In this document: positions 54,073 through 64,000 of the stretch, piece by piece
Layout: each line of letters starts with the position of its first letter
Position numbering within the stretch: the first letter of the stretch is position 1
Source: Gautieria morchelliformis
Lineage: Eukaryota > Basidiomycota > Agaricomycetes > Gomphales > Gomphaceae
NCBI GenBank assembly: GCA_015179125.1
Contig: WHVA01000160.1
Location: 1 to 64,000 of the forward strand
Reading direction: 5' to 3'
DNA: 64,000 nt
The notes under the pieces: model-generated
The model's database searches: none
What the model was told of the DNA's origin: nothing
What the model saw: the letters and a program-made list of their open reading frames with translations, nothing else
Program-made: the position numbers and the translations under genes

Positions 54073-56532
54073 TCAGAGTCGTGCTTTGGATGGCAGGTGA
54101 CTGACCAGGCTCCTGAGAGCTCGTGCTCGCGATCGGCTGGGTCGGGGTAGGAGGGACGGCCACGGAGGGGGCCGTGGCGGGGGCGGCTGTGAGCTGACTA
54201 GGACCCACGCCTGTCCTCTGCACCTTCCGTGGAGGTCCCCCCGTTGCTGGAGGGGGCCGTTGGAGGCCCCCCTTGCCCTGCCTTCCCCTCGTCGTCCCCC
54301 TCTGTAGGCCCTTTGGCCGTGGTCGAATGCCGGGCTGTAAGTGGCCACCGCTTTATCGTTAATTTGCTGAAACAGGTTGTAGGAGGCAAATCGCTCCATG
54401 AAAGATTCTTCCGGCATATCATACCTCCCATGCGGCCTAGGCGGTACATAGTACGGGGAGTAGGATTCGGCGTGGCGAGTGGGGGGGTATCCGTATTGCA
54501 CGGAACAGTGGGACCGCGTCTGGGGATCCGGCGTGCCATAGTAGCTTGGCGGGTATGTGTGCGCGGCGGCTACTGACGCTGAACGGCTGGCGTGTGGCGT
54601 TGCGGGGGCGAGGTTCGTTTCCGCATACTGGGACACAGAATCGAAGTTACTGAATACCTCAGATATTTCAGAGATTGCATCGTCATTGGCATCACGGGGG
54701 TGCTTGTTTGCTACATAGAATGACTGGGCCGCCAGCCAAGTGTCGTAGCCTTGTGGCGCAGGCCCAGGATCGGGCCCGCCCGCATGTTGGTATAGCGTGA
54801 AGCCATTGTGCCATAGTTGGTAGGCAGCGGGCGTGAGGGGAGCGTTGGCAGCCGCGTTGTCGGTGGACATAGGGGTGAGTGTTACACCAATTTGGACCAG
54901 TGTCTTAACCCCTGTTTTATATGTTTTCTCAGACCCACCGATCGGTACTAACAATGTGTTGCCGATCGGAGACGTCGCTCTCTCCATGTCCGGTAGGTCT
55001 ATCAATTGTTCGATATCCGGCGGAGGCTGACCGGACCCCTTCAGCAATTCTTTTACAGAGGTAACATCCTGTCCTTCGAGGTAGGTGTCAATTGCGGCCA
55101 GGTGCTTGACAGATGGGTAAGGGAGCCAAGTCCTGTCCCCGCTCTGCCATAGCACCTGGAACCACGCATTTTCGCCAGAGCTGCAGTGAGTGTCGATTCG
55201 CCGCACGTGCCATTCTAATGGTGCGTCCCCCAGATCAGTTACCTGTGTAACCGCGCGTCCGGGGAACCAGCGGTCATCGTTCGCCATATGGATTCGTAGC
55301 AGGTTGGCATGAAATACTGGGTGTATGCCTCATGCTAATAGCTCATCTGGTAACGCAAGTTTATATGTTGTGCCAATTACAACTTCTTTCGTTATTCTGT
55401 AGGGACCGATGAACTTGGGCGACAACTTTCCTGTTCTCCCTTTAGGCAGGCTGAGATTCGCTGTTGATAGGTATACCAGATCCTCGACTTTAAAAGGAGC
55501 GGGTCTTCGTTTTCTGTTTGCCAGGTGTGTTTGCTTTACTCGTTGGGTGAGTATTGAGTCATGTGCGGCGATCAGGGCGTCCTTTAGCCTTTGTGCAAAA
55601 CATCTTACACCCGGAACTTGCTCCTGGTTGGAGTTCCATATCATGGGCCTCGGTAAGCTTCCATAGTTTAGGAAGAATGGTGTGACACCCCTTGTGTCAT
55701 AGCGTGCACTGTTGAAAGCGAATTCGACGGCCGGCAGCTTCTGTACCCAGTCCTTTTGGTCAGCCGCCACTGCTATGCGCAGCATCTGGGTTATCGTCCT
55801 GTTTGCGCGCTCAGTAGCCCCATCGGTCTGTGGATGGTAGGCCGTCGAAGTTCTCAGCTCGACCCCTATCAGTGAGTGCAGGGATTCCCAGAATGTGGAT
55901 GTAAACAGGGAATCTCTATCGCTGATGATGACTTCAGGCACACCGTGCAGCTTGTAAATTGTGTCGAATACAAGTTCAGCGATTTCCTTGGCCCCATACG
56001 TCTGTCTGGAAGGGGTAAGGTGCACCATTGATGATAGGTGGTCTATGATCACGCATATCATATCAAAATCTCCGTTTGGGTTACTCGATGTTGGTAGGGG
56101 ACCTATGAAGTCAATTCCGATCTGCTGCCAACAACGGGCAGGCACTGTGAGTGGTTTTAGGTTCCCGTATACCTTCTGATTTCTTGGCTTTGCCACGGGG
56201 CAGGTGTGGCAACTGTCACAGAAATCTTTTATGTCCGTGAAGATTCCAGGCCACCACACGTGGTCCCGTAAGTAGTAGAACGTCTTGCGTCCTCCCAGGT
56301 GCGCTAGCAGTAAGTGGGCGTGGCCGATAATCGTTTCCCTAATCCCTTTGCCCCTGTGCGTTCCGTTAGGTACGCAAAGTCTCATGTCCCCTCGTATTCT
56401 CACATATAGCAAGTCGTCTTGCTTTAGGAAGTTGTCATGGTGGTGTAAGTTTTCCATGATGCCGTGGAAAAAATCGTCCTGACTGTAGTATTCCTTTAGG
56501 AATCCGGGGAACTGGAAAGATGGGTCGAACAT
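54073..56532 (-). pseudogene. gypsy A integrase, chromodomain and C-terminal extension
   Basis: Integrase: HHCC zinc finger (HLLLAHLGGRKTFYYL ... CDSCHTC), catalytic Asp in GIDFIGPLPT, Asp in ISDRDSLF, Glu in TDGATERANR, and the GPY/F-like FIGPYRITKE. TGA at 55332-55330 splits LALPDELLA from GIHPVFHANLLRIH; the family has Arg, so CGA to TGA. In the same frame a chromodomain-like fold follows (EWHVRRIDTH, WFQVLWQSGDRTWLPY, IDTYLEGQDV). Then comes an extension of about 330 codons (Tyr/Pro/His-rich, with YDTWLAAQSFYVANKHPRD), which continues in another frame to a stop at 53963, next to the polypurine tract. Confidence 0.75.
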
Positions 56533-56702
56533 GGATATGAGTTCCCCAAAGCTAGGGGGGAATAATAATGTTGGGAGTTGTCCTGTTCAGGACTGTTGTC
56601 TTCTTCAGCGGATGCTGGATAAGTCTGTCTTGCCTCATGGTGCGCCCTCCGCTTACGTCCTGCAGTCCTTATCTTTGCGGACCCCTCATTGGTCCTTTCA
56701 GT

Positions 56703-59609
56703 TCACGGACCTATCGCGGTGGCGTTCTCGTCATACCTTAATGGTGTTTTTATTGTGCGACCTCTCCGAGTTGTCTTTGGAGTGACTTCGGTGACGTCAG
56801 TGGCGTTTAGGTGCATTTCGAGGGATGCATCGGCCTCGTGGCCTGTTCTCAAAGGGCAGAGGCTTCTCAATATTGTTTGCGTGACTGCCGGTACGTCTTC
56901 CTCTTGTATGTATTCAGAGGCAGCTCTTACTATCCCAGCAGGCTTGGCGTTATACATCCTGGACAGCGCGTCTGCAACTAAGTTTGTTTCTCCTGGGATA
57001 TAATTTATTTCAAAGTCAAAATCACTGAGGACATCTATCCACCGATGTTGTCTGGCCGACAGATTCCTTTGGTTCAGGATGTGTTCAAGTGGCTTGTGGT
57101 CCGTGAAGATACGGAACCGCACACCTTGTAGTAGGTGTCTGAATCTTTTTAGTGATTCTATTATGGTTAATAGCTCTCTTTCATGTACCGGGTAGTTTTT
57201 CTGGGCTGGATTGAATTTTGCTGACCAGAAAGCGACGGGTGTCGAAGTGTGCGGATCCTTTCCCTGTGATACGACACCTCCTGCACCGCTGAGGCTCACG
57301 TCACATACGAGATTAATGGGCGGGGCGGAGGTTCCGTAGTCCAGAGCGACTCTGTGTGAGTCGCTGTGTTCCTGCACTATTCTTTTCACGTCCTCAAATG
57401 CCTGCTGCTCCGTAGGGCCCCATCTCCATGTAGCCGTCGATCCCGTTCTATCTGTTAGGACCCCCATGGGGGTCCGAATCCCTTTGCAGTTTGGTGCGAT
57501 GTAACTCACAGTCTCGATGAACGCCGCTAACTGGTCTCTTCCAGAAGGCGTCTTCCAGTTGATTATCTTGTCGACTTTTTCAGGGTCGATAACTAGTCCG
57601 CGACTGTTTATTACGTGTCCTAAAATTTTTAATTCTTTAGCGAAGAACTGAAGCTTATCTGGGGTCGACAAGTATAATTTCTCTTTGCGTAGAATGTCAA
57701 TTATCAGTTTGCAATGTTCAACATGTTCTTCTATACTGTTCGAGTATACTATTATGTCGTCCAGGTAAACATCCATAAAGATGCCGATGTAAGGCCCGAA
57801 TATATGGTTCATTAGCGCCTGATAAGTAGCGGGGCCATTGCAGTCGCCTTGCTGCATTACTAAGCTCTCCATCGTACCATTGGGCATGTTGAAGGTCGTG
57901 CGGTGTACGTCCCTGTCTACTACACGAATTTGCTCGTAAGCATCCCTTCCATCAATTAGTGTCCGAAAGGGGTGTCTTAGGACATTCGTGAGTATTGATT
58001 CCATATTCGGGAGAGGGCTTGCGAGTTTTCTTGTATTCTTATTCTGCTCTCTTTTGTCAAGCACGGTTCTGATCCTTGTTTCACCATTCTCGCCAGGTTT
58101 CTTTAGTACTATTAACATTGGCACCGCGTTTCGACCGGGCCTGAACCGCCATCTGCCTGTATTTATGTACGAGTCGTGTTTCTCCCGCCATAGGTGCTTC
58201 ACCGCTTCCGGCCACTTCGAAGGGCGCCAAGGGTAAGTTTTATTCTCATCTATTATTGGTATCGTATGGTTGATGTCCCTAAACGGTGGGAGAGGAGTCT
58301 GTCCTGCGGGTTTGCATATGTCGCTTGCGTATGATCTTAGCTCTGTTTGTAGGTTTTCTAGCCCATTTTATACCACGGCCGCAGCCATTGAGCTGATCTG
58401 CGCTACTTCAGGACCAGAGATATCTTCCGACATTGGGGATACCACCGATACCCTTGACGGGTTGAAACCTATTATTACTTTGTGCTGGAACAGAAAAGGT
58501 GTGCCAAGTATGACATCATAATTTTCTAGGTTAATGACGTCAAACCTTCTCTGTTCTTTTATGTCGTTATACGCAAAATCGACGGTCGTTGAACAGGTTA
58601 TCATTGTTCTTGACCCTGAGGCCACCAACTGACACTGTAGGGGCTTTGCTAGGTGATCTTCCGGGAGCTTTAGTTGATCTACTAGCGTCATCGATATGAA
58701 GTCAGCGAGGGAGCCCGAGTCCAGCAATGCTCGTACGTCCTTTCCATTAATCTTTGCTGTCACCACTATTGCCTTCGGTATTAACCGTTTGAAATCCTTA
58801 GGCTTGCTAGTGTTGCGCTCCATCTTCTGCGTAGCTTGTGGGGCCTTCGTTAATTTTCCCCTCGCCTTTACAGATCTAGTATCGGTACCTGGAACCATAG
58901 ACACATTTTGCAGAGCCGAGGTGCATTCCACGTCCTTGTCTTCATCTTCTGGTCCATCTTCGTCCCAGGTGAGCGTGGGCATCTCATCCTCTGGATCATC
59001 CTCGGGAGGAATTAGCCCGTTCAATAAGGATGACATAGGTGAGCGGTTTTCATCTTTGTCCTCGTCCGAGAAATCATATTCATGACCGCTGTTAGCGGCG
59101 TTCTCCTCTTCTCGACGTTCGTCGCACCTTCTGTTGTGAGCGATCCTTTCTGCATCTTGGGTTGCTAATTGTTGGTTATTTAGCCTTCTCCCGTTGTTCG
59201 TGTGGTCAGACCAAGGTTCGCCGTTCCACTTTGAACCTGTTGCGCTTGTCCGTAATGATCTTCGTGGGTCTACCCACATATTTCCGGAGTATCTTACCAG
59301 GTAAGGAGGAACTTCAGAGCAGCGTCGTATATTCTCATATTCCAGCCAGTTTATGCAATCGAAATGGTCGTCAAGTATGCGGGATCCGTTTATTACATAT
59401 TGCATGTTAAACATGCGGTCATTGATTAGCACCGAGTAAGCTGTCACGGGAATTACTGTGTATCTTCCTCGCTTTGATGTGTGTTCCGGCATATCGCAGT
59501 TCGCTAGGGATACTCTCGCTGAGAGCCTATCGGCAATCTCGTCCCAGACGGTTTGTGGCTTATTGAACGCAGGGCCCGTCATTGCCTCATCCTCGAGCCT
59601 ATCCACCAT
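56703..59609 (-). pseudogene. gypsy A protease-reverse transcriptase-RNase H
   Basis: One frame holding an aspartic protease (VRALLDSGSLADFIS; the usual D-T-G/D-S-G with Ser after it, then ILGTPFL), a TAA at 58370-58368, then reverse transcriptase (FRTLIDGRDAYEQIRV, MQQGDCNGPATYQ, VYLDDIIVYS, KILGHVI) and RNase H (LVCDVSLSGAGGV, VAFWSAKFNPAQKNYPVHER, FTDHKPLEHIL, NLVADALSRM). The TAA falls in AVV-stop-NGLENL and could come from CAA. The frame ends at 56703 and the integrase resumes in another frame, so one base-scale shift lies between about 56700 and 56560. Confidence 0.8.
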
Positions 59610-59673
59610 GTTTAGCTGCAGTTCAATATTCTCTCTTGCTAGCTTGTCTAGGTCCTTGATGTCTTGTCTGACC

Positions 59674-60186
59674 TCAACGGCGGCAGCTTGGACACCCGGG
59701 GGGGCGATTATCTCTGGTTCGGGGCAGCGTTGATCTCGAGGGGCAATCTCGTGAGAGGTGGCCTTGCTGTTTACAGAGGAAGCAAAGACCCTTTGCTTGT
59801 AGTTCTTCTTTTTGTTCTTCCGAGAGGCGTGGTATAGATTTCGAGCGGCGGCGTCCGAGCCTCGAGGGGGGACGGTCTTTATTTCTTGATGGGGATGTTA
59901 CGCGGTCTCTGGCCCTTACGCTGAACGGCTTATAGTTTACAGGGCTGTTTTTGGTAGGAGATCGCGGCCTCGTGGCCTGGCGTGAGCGTGTGTCCGGCCG
60001 TGGGTAGTCATCGCGTTTCTTTGGTGTCATCCTGGTGTCTTCCCTGTTACGCAGTGAGTTTCTGCGTTCCTCGAACTGCCTGAGGTGCTCAGCCTGTTCA
60101 AACCTTTCTGCAGCCTCTTCTAGCGTTACAAGGTCTGTATATTCATCTGACATACCCGCCCTCCTCCATTCTATTGGAGTCTGCAC
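59674..60186 (-). pseudogene. gypsy A gag C-terminal part
   Basis: An Arg/Ser/Pro-rich, highly charged gag tail with one CCHC knuckle, CFLCKQQGHLSRDC, near 59780-59740. The N-terminal capsid part is cut off at 60186. Just after the knuckle the frame shifts into that of the protease-reverse transcriptase ORF. Confidence 0.7.
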
Positions 60187-60225
60187 TGCGTTAGGCTCAG
60201 ACGTTCAGAGTGGCATGAACGACTG
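60181..60225 (-). repeat. copia LTR partial duplicate
   Basis: Two motifs that occur 57 bp apart within the neighbouring LTR (60236-60250 and 60307-60334) are found here side by side (60183-60197 and 60198-60225). The segment looks like an LTR piece with its middle deleted, abutting the full LTR end. Confidence 0.55.
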
Positions 60226-60419
60226 TGTATTACCTGCACTGCGTTAGGCTACAGTGCGAGTAAGTAATTGGTAAGATAGGGAAGTACTAACTGAGCTTTC
60301 TTACCTCAGACGTTCAGAGTGGCATGAACGACTGAGGAGAGAAGCGGAGATGCGGAATCTGAACTATATGGACTCAGTCTGTGTGGGTCCATATAGACGA
60401 ACCACATCGAACTCCAACA
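60226..60419 (-). repeat. copia 3' LTR
   Basis: On the minus strand a polypurine tract (CGAGGGGGAG, near 60429-60420) is followed by TGTTGGAGTTC at 60419; the 194-bp interval ends GGTAATACA at 60226. An imperfect hairpin (CAG-A-CGTTCA ... TGAACG-A-CTG) lies at 60307-60334. It follows directly on a copia C-terminus, which supports the identification. Confidence 0.65.
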
Positions 60420-60443
60420 CTCCCCCTCGATGTAGGATCGGTA

Positions 60444-60660
60444 TCAAGGGTTTGAGCTAATGCCAATGAGTTTCAGAAGTCTGTCGTGCGCTGGTCTGGG
60501 CAGAGCTTTCGTGAGGATGTCGGCTATCATGCTGGAGGTCTGTACGTGATAGAATTCAAGTTCTGAGTTGTGTACGCGTTCTCGGACATAGTGGTGTTGA
60601 TGTAAAGATGTCGATCTTATGCCTTGTATCACAAGGGCACAGCAGAACTTGACCAATATG
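60444..60660 (-). pseudogene. Ty1/copia polyprotein C-terminal fragment
   Basis: The minus strand reads VKFCCALVIQG, HQHHYVRERVHNSELEFYHV and MIADILTKALPRPAHDRLLK to the stop at 60444. It is the end of copia RNase H (H-I-D-x-R-x-H-x-I-R-E, V-x-T-x-x-x-x-A-D-I-L-T-K-A-L). It joins the gypsy B LTR remnant at about 60660, so a 5'-lacking copia copy sits between the two gypsy elements. Confidence 0.75.
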
Positions 60661-60850
60661 TGGTATTCTGAATGCTACGTAGTGACAGTGTAAGGGTAAG
60701 ATGCGATGGGGACCGCTAGCCGGTTCCCACGCATAAACTATACAGTGGGTCCCTAAGGGTCCCACTGGGATTATGTAATAACTAATGTACATGTAGATAC
60801 ACAGGTTATTTACACCCTCCCCCTCTATAGACAACTATAGGGGTTAACGC

Positions 60851-62801
60851 CTACTCATAGAGGTCGTCCATGAGGGAGTCCTCTAGAGTGGCTGATACGA
60901 CGTCGTCGTCATCGTACGGGGCCAGAGGACCACGTGACTCCTCCGGGGGGACCTCCGCGTCATCGGTGGTGATTGGGTGAGGCTGGTCGGCCTCACCAAT
61001 AGCGGCGGTCTCCGTGTGGGCGCTGGGGCCCGCGTCCTCTGTTTGAGGAGGGGGCCGGAAGCATGCCAGCTCCTGGTCGAGCTGAGCGTGAGTGAGGGGT
61101 CGCGGCACTGCGGCCCTCACGTGGCTGGTCTCGATGACCTTTGGTTGGCCCTCACGGGTGGCGGCGCTGAATGCCACGCCAGTGATGCTGCGCTGAACGT
61201 AGTGTTCAATGCGCACCGCTCGCTCACGAGTGACTCCCGCGTAGCTGGCCAGCCATCTCGCAATCTCCGCGAGTGGGATGTCAGGGCCCGCTCGGACCTC
61301 CACAGGGAATGGGCCCATGATTGAGAGCCATAGGGTGGTGCTCTGAGGCGTCAGCACTTCCCTGACGTCGACGAGGCTCGACCATTGGTCCGTCGAGCCG
61401 ACGAGGTCGAGCAGCCTCGCCCTGAGTGGTGATGCGACCCCTTTGACCCGGGGTGCAAGGGCCTTCAACCACATCCAGACGTCTATGTCGTTTAGGTTGA
61501 AGGTGCCATCCGCGTTGTCACGGATGGCGGAGGGGATTCCTTCAGGGTTGTGTATCCAACCCTTTAGAATGGCCGCGATGTCGTGCGGAGTACCGCCCGC
61601 TATCACGAGACATTCCCTTTTGGGATTGCGAGCGCATTGTTCGCGCTCGATGTGTTTGAATACGCCGATCATCTCGCGCGTACGCGCGATCTGCAGTGTT
61701 TCTTTTGCCCGCGCTATGAGTTCGACGAAGCGGGGTTCGTCGAGCGGGAAGACATCGTACCATTGGGTACGACGTTGTTGGGCCTTTCCTACCGGTCATG
61801 GTAGGAGGCCTGTCTCGGAGATCGGTGGATCTCCGAGTGGGATGAGCCTTCCCTCCCCCGGGTAAGGAGGATGAACCGACTCAACTGTCCCCGCCGGTGG
61901 AGGTAGGGCCACGCCAGGCCCGATGTACTGGGCCTCGACCTGCGCTATCGGCCGCTGAAGGGCTGGGTCGTGGATGGTGTGCGACGATGACGCCGCTAGG
62001 TAAGCGCTAATTGCGCTTTCCTTCGCAATGGCTAGCCCATTGACGGTATGGAGGGAGCCGCGCAATTTCTTGCGCTTCTTCTTTGGCTGCTCTGCCAGCC
62101 GCTGTTCCCGTTCGGGGTCGTATGTCTTCCAGACGGACGAGTCAGACTCCCATCCATCTAAGACACCGTATGCAGAGTCGGAAGGTGCGCTCTGCCCTTC
62201 CGTTGTTGTCGTGGTCGGCTTCGGCGCCGACAATCGGGACGCGAGCCCCGATGTTGCGCGCGTTGGCAACGGTGCCGTCGCGCGAGGTGAAGATGGCCCG
62301 GCTACTGGGTCTGTGGCCGGGTCATGTCGCGGCCTTTTTGAGGCAGCGTGGACCAGGGTAACCTGGAGCTGGGCTGCACTCAGCTGCTGCTCCAGTTCCT
62401 TGATCCTGGCGCGCTCGGTTACGAGCGCGTCGTCGCTGTCCTCGACCGCGCATTCTACCTCCTTGACCTCTTTTTTGAGGTCGTGGACGTCCCGGAGGGG
62501 CTCTTCTCGCACGTCACGCGCGATGCCCCTTGGGAGCCATCCCCATGGCGTCGCCGATGTCTTCGTCCCGCATCTTGACCTTGCGGGTGCCGGTCGCGGC
62601 CATAAGGTGCACGGCGTAGTCCGCGCACGTTGCGAAATCGTCCGGGTGGACGATGGCGAGGGCATCCTCCCATCCCACGATCGTCCAGTGCTCCTGGTCT
62701 ATCAGAGCACGGAGAATGTCTGCGGCCCCTTGTCTCGGGGCCGTTGTCCGCGTTGTGGACATTGACGGGTCAACGTCCATCCCATCTTTGGGGGGCATCA
62801 T
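60851..62801 (-). pseudogene. extra 3' ORF of gypsy B (coiled-coil protein, unknown function)
   Basis: Starts MMPPKDGMDVDPSMSTTR 123 bp after the integrase stop. First part: HPDDFATCADYAVHLMAATG. A frame change near 62560 leads to DVREEPLRDVHDLKKEVKEV and VTERARIKELEQQLSAAQLQ, a heptad-rich coiled coil, then a Ser/Pro/Thr-rich linker with PKKKRKK (nuclear-localisation-like), a TGA at 61798-61796, and a C-terminal domain (WYDVFPLDEPRFVEL, CLVIAGGTPHDIAAIL, DVWMWLKAL, EIARWLASYAGVTRERAVRI) with an acidic end. Terminal stop 60851, 25 bp before the polypurine tract. It sits where retroviruses have env, but no signal peptide or transmembrane helix is seen. Not recognised as any named family. The TGA may be a former CGA. 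Confidence 0.55.
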
Positions 62802-62924
62802 CTTCGTGGGTAGATGATGGTGGTGGTTGCTTCCAAGAAGCGATGCACCCTCGGAAAGATCCGAGGAGAAAATTTAACCGCGCCGTGGCCGGCGCGTCAC
62901 GTGGTCTGCACGTGACAGACACAT

Positions 62925-63998
62925 CTAGCGGCGTCTGGGGAGGTCACGTGGCTTGCCCACCCCCCGAAGCTCTAGATAGCTATCTAGGGCTTCAAGGTCT
63001 TTGCAGGACGACATGGGTTCCAATGTCACGTCGCCTAGGGTCCAACGGACCTGGAACTCCAGGTCCGTCAAGTTTATCCATCGATGTGCCATAATCTCGT
63101 CGACGAGCCACTCCTCATCGTCATTTGCTCCGAAGTCATAAAATGACGTGGCCTCACGATGAGGGAACAATTCGTTGTTGTTAGCCTCGTATCGCCGTAC
63201 GAGGCTGGAATGGAAGACCGGTGAAATGCGATGGCTTTTCAGCTCGTCGGGAAGATCGAGGGTCACCGTTGAGGCGTCGTTGTGAGCCTTGATGACGCGG
63301 TACGGTCCGATGTACCGTGGGACTAGTTTTCTGGCTCTTCCTTTCGGGAGAGTTAGGTTTTGTGTCGAAAGGTAGACGCGGTCGTTAGCCGCGTACCTGT
63401 CGCTCGCCATACGTTTCTTATTTGCGTGAAACGTTTGCGTCACTCGATGCTCTATGATTGCATCGTGTGCCGCCATCAGGTTCCATTTTGCCTGATGTGT
63501 GAACCGGGCCACCCCCTTGAATGGGGTGTCCGCGGCTATGGGGAGGTCTATCCGCGGCATATAGCCGTGGATCAGCTCAAAACGTGCGAACCCTGTGGTC
63601 GCACTGACGTTGCTGTTGAGGGCGACCTCAACCATTGGGCATTTCACTGCCCAATCCTTCTGATCGTTGCTGACGACCGCGCGCAATATCTGGCCGATCG
63701 AGCGGTTTGCCCGCTCGGTTGCTCCATCCTTTTGTGGATGGAAGGCAGTTGACATGAGGAGTTTAGTTCCCATGAGTCGCTGGAGCTCACGCCAGAAGAT
63801 CGACGTGAACTTCGAGTCTCTGTCCGAGACGATGGAGTCAGGAACTCCGTGTAGTCGGATGACCTCTTTCAGAAACAGCCAGGCTACTCCCTTGGCTGAC
63901 ACGCTCGTCGTGGTTGGCACGAGGTGTACGAGCGACGTTAGTCGGTCGATGACTACCATCAGGTAGTCGCAGTCATTGGATTTGGGCAGGGGCCCCAT
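62925..63998 (-). CDS. gypsy B integrase C-terminal part with chromodomain-like end (partial)
   Basis: The open frame enters from the window edge at MGPLPKSNDCDYLMVVIDRL, so the first catalytic Asp is just outside. Second Asp in SIVSDRDSKF, catalytic Glu in KDGATERANRSI. GPY/F-like module RYIGPYRVIKAHND, then ELKSHRISPVFHSSLVRRY and a chromodomain-like end (DEEWLVDEIMAHRW, FQVRWTLGDVTLEPMSSCKD, LDSYLELRGVG). No stop or shift occurs in 357 codons, so this copy is younger than gypsy A. Integrase inserts element cDNA; the chromodomain may target heterochromatin. Confidence 0.8.
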   Translation of the reverse strand: MGPLPKSNDCDYLMVVIDRLTSLVHLVPTTTSVSAKGVAWLFLKEVIRLHGVPDSIVSDRDSKFTSIFWRELQRLMGTKLLMSTAFHPQKDGATERANRSIGQILRAVVSNDQKDWAVKCPMVEVALNSNVSATTGFARFELIHGYMPRIDLPIAADTPFKGVARFTHQAKWNLMAAHDAIIEHRVTQTFHANKKRMASDRYAANDRVYLSTQNLTLPKGRARKLVPRYIGPYRVIKAHNDASTVTLDLPDELKSHRISPVFHSSLVRRYEANNNELFPHREATSFYDFGANDDEEWLVDEIMAHRWINLTDLEFQVRWTLGDVTLEPMSSCKDLEALDSYLELRGVGKPRDLPRRR

Positions 63999-64000
63999 GA

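Larger units (their letters stand above)
53398..60180 (-). mobile_element. Ty3/gypsy element A, 5'-truncated
   Basis: Minus-strand order: gag zinc knuckle, protease, reverse transcriptase, RNase H, integrase, chromodomain, a long C-terminal extension, polypurine tract, 3' LTR candidate. The 5' LTR and start of gag are missing; a copia LTR fragment abuts the truncated end near 60180-60226. Frame changes (near 59680, 56650 and 54200) and stops (TAA 58370-58368, TGA 55332-55330) inactivate it. Confidence 0.8.
60661..64000 (-). mobile_element. Ty3/gypsy element B, 3' part, running off the window
   Basis: Minus-strand order: integrase (entering at the window edge), chromodomain-like C-terminus, 123-bp gap, an extra ORF of about 650 codons, a polypurine tract AGAGGGGGAGGG (60826-60815), then the start of a 3' LTR (TGTAAATAACC at 60814), cut off near 60660 by a copia fragment. 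gag, protease and reverse transcriptase would lie beyond 64000. Confidence 0.75.

Overview
The window looks like a transposon-rich, repeat-degraded region of a filamentous basidiomycete (Agaricomycete-type) nuclear genome. The reasons are: host genes with many 50-95 nt GT...AG introns (seen in the Frag1/Sfk1-type gene at 41.8-40.7 kb and the NLR at 22.4-30.4 kb), a C2-NACHT-WD40 NLR architecture, APE-type LINEs with RNase H, Ty3/gypsy, Ty1/copia and Tnp2-type DNA transposon relics. There are no prokaryotic signals, no CRISPR array and no convincing functional RNA gene.

Layout. 0-8 kb: a 25-codon Sel1-repeat relic, then a full-length but dead LINE (copy A, minus strand, ORF2 5913-1972, ORF1 7705-5906). 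8-13 kb: a 128-bp tandem duplication, a broken fungal O-fucosyltransferase-like gene (minus), a 23-codon gypsy integrase relic and a tRNA-like SINE-type sequence. 13.1-19.1 kb: LINE copy B (plus), almost intact, bounded by a 12-bp target-site duplication and ending in a 28-nt A tail. 19.4-20.0 kb: a maleylacetate-reductase-like pseudogene. 22.4-30.4 kb: a C2-NACHT-WD40 NLR locus with exactly 34 WD40 units of 129 bp, the last 22 of which sit behind a stop codon and include two tandem 1,031-bp blocks. 31.3-33.2 kb: a Tnp2-type transposase relic (minus) whose middle third is inverted. 33.25-36.4 kb: a 5'-truncated LINE (copy C, minus). 36.4-39.7 kb: low-coding sequence with small repeats. 39.7-48.3 kb: relics of two NAT/NCS2 purine permease copies in inverted orientation, an apparently intact six-exon Frag1/DRAM/Sfk1 membrane protein gene, an ammonium transporter 5' fragment and a decayed F-box/LRR gene. 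48.3-52.3 kb: copia pieces in opposing orientations and a DDE transposase joined in frame to a chromodomain. 53.4-60.2 kb: gypsy A (minus). 60.2-60.7 kb: a copia 3' end with its LTR. 60.7-64.0 kb: gypsy B (minus, cut by the window edge), which carries an extra ORF between integrase/chromodomain and the polypurine tract.

How it fits together: essentially the only host protein gene that reads clean from start to stop is the Frag1/Sfk1 gene (243 codons over six exons, all junctions in phase). Most others are relics. Disabling stops in the elements are very often TGA where a related copy or the family has Arg, as expected from CGA-to-TGA transitions at CpG sites (methylation-deamination or RIP-like decay). 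The most unusual structures are the amplified WD40 array that copied its own stop codon and frameshift, the internally inverted Tnp2 transposase, the DDE-chromodomain fusion and the gypsy element with an additional ORF in the env position. All family assignments were made by eye from motifs; no database search was run.
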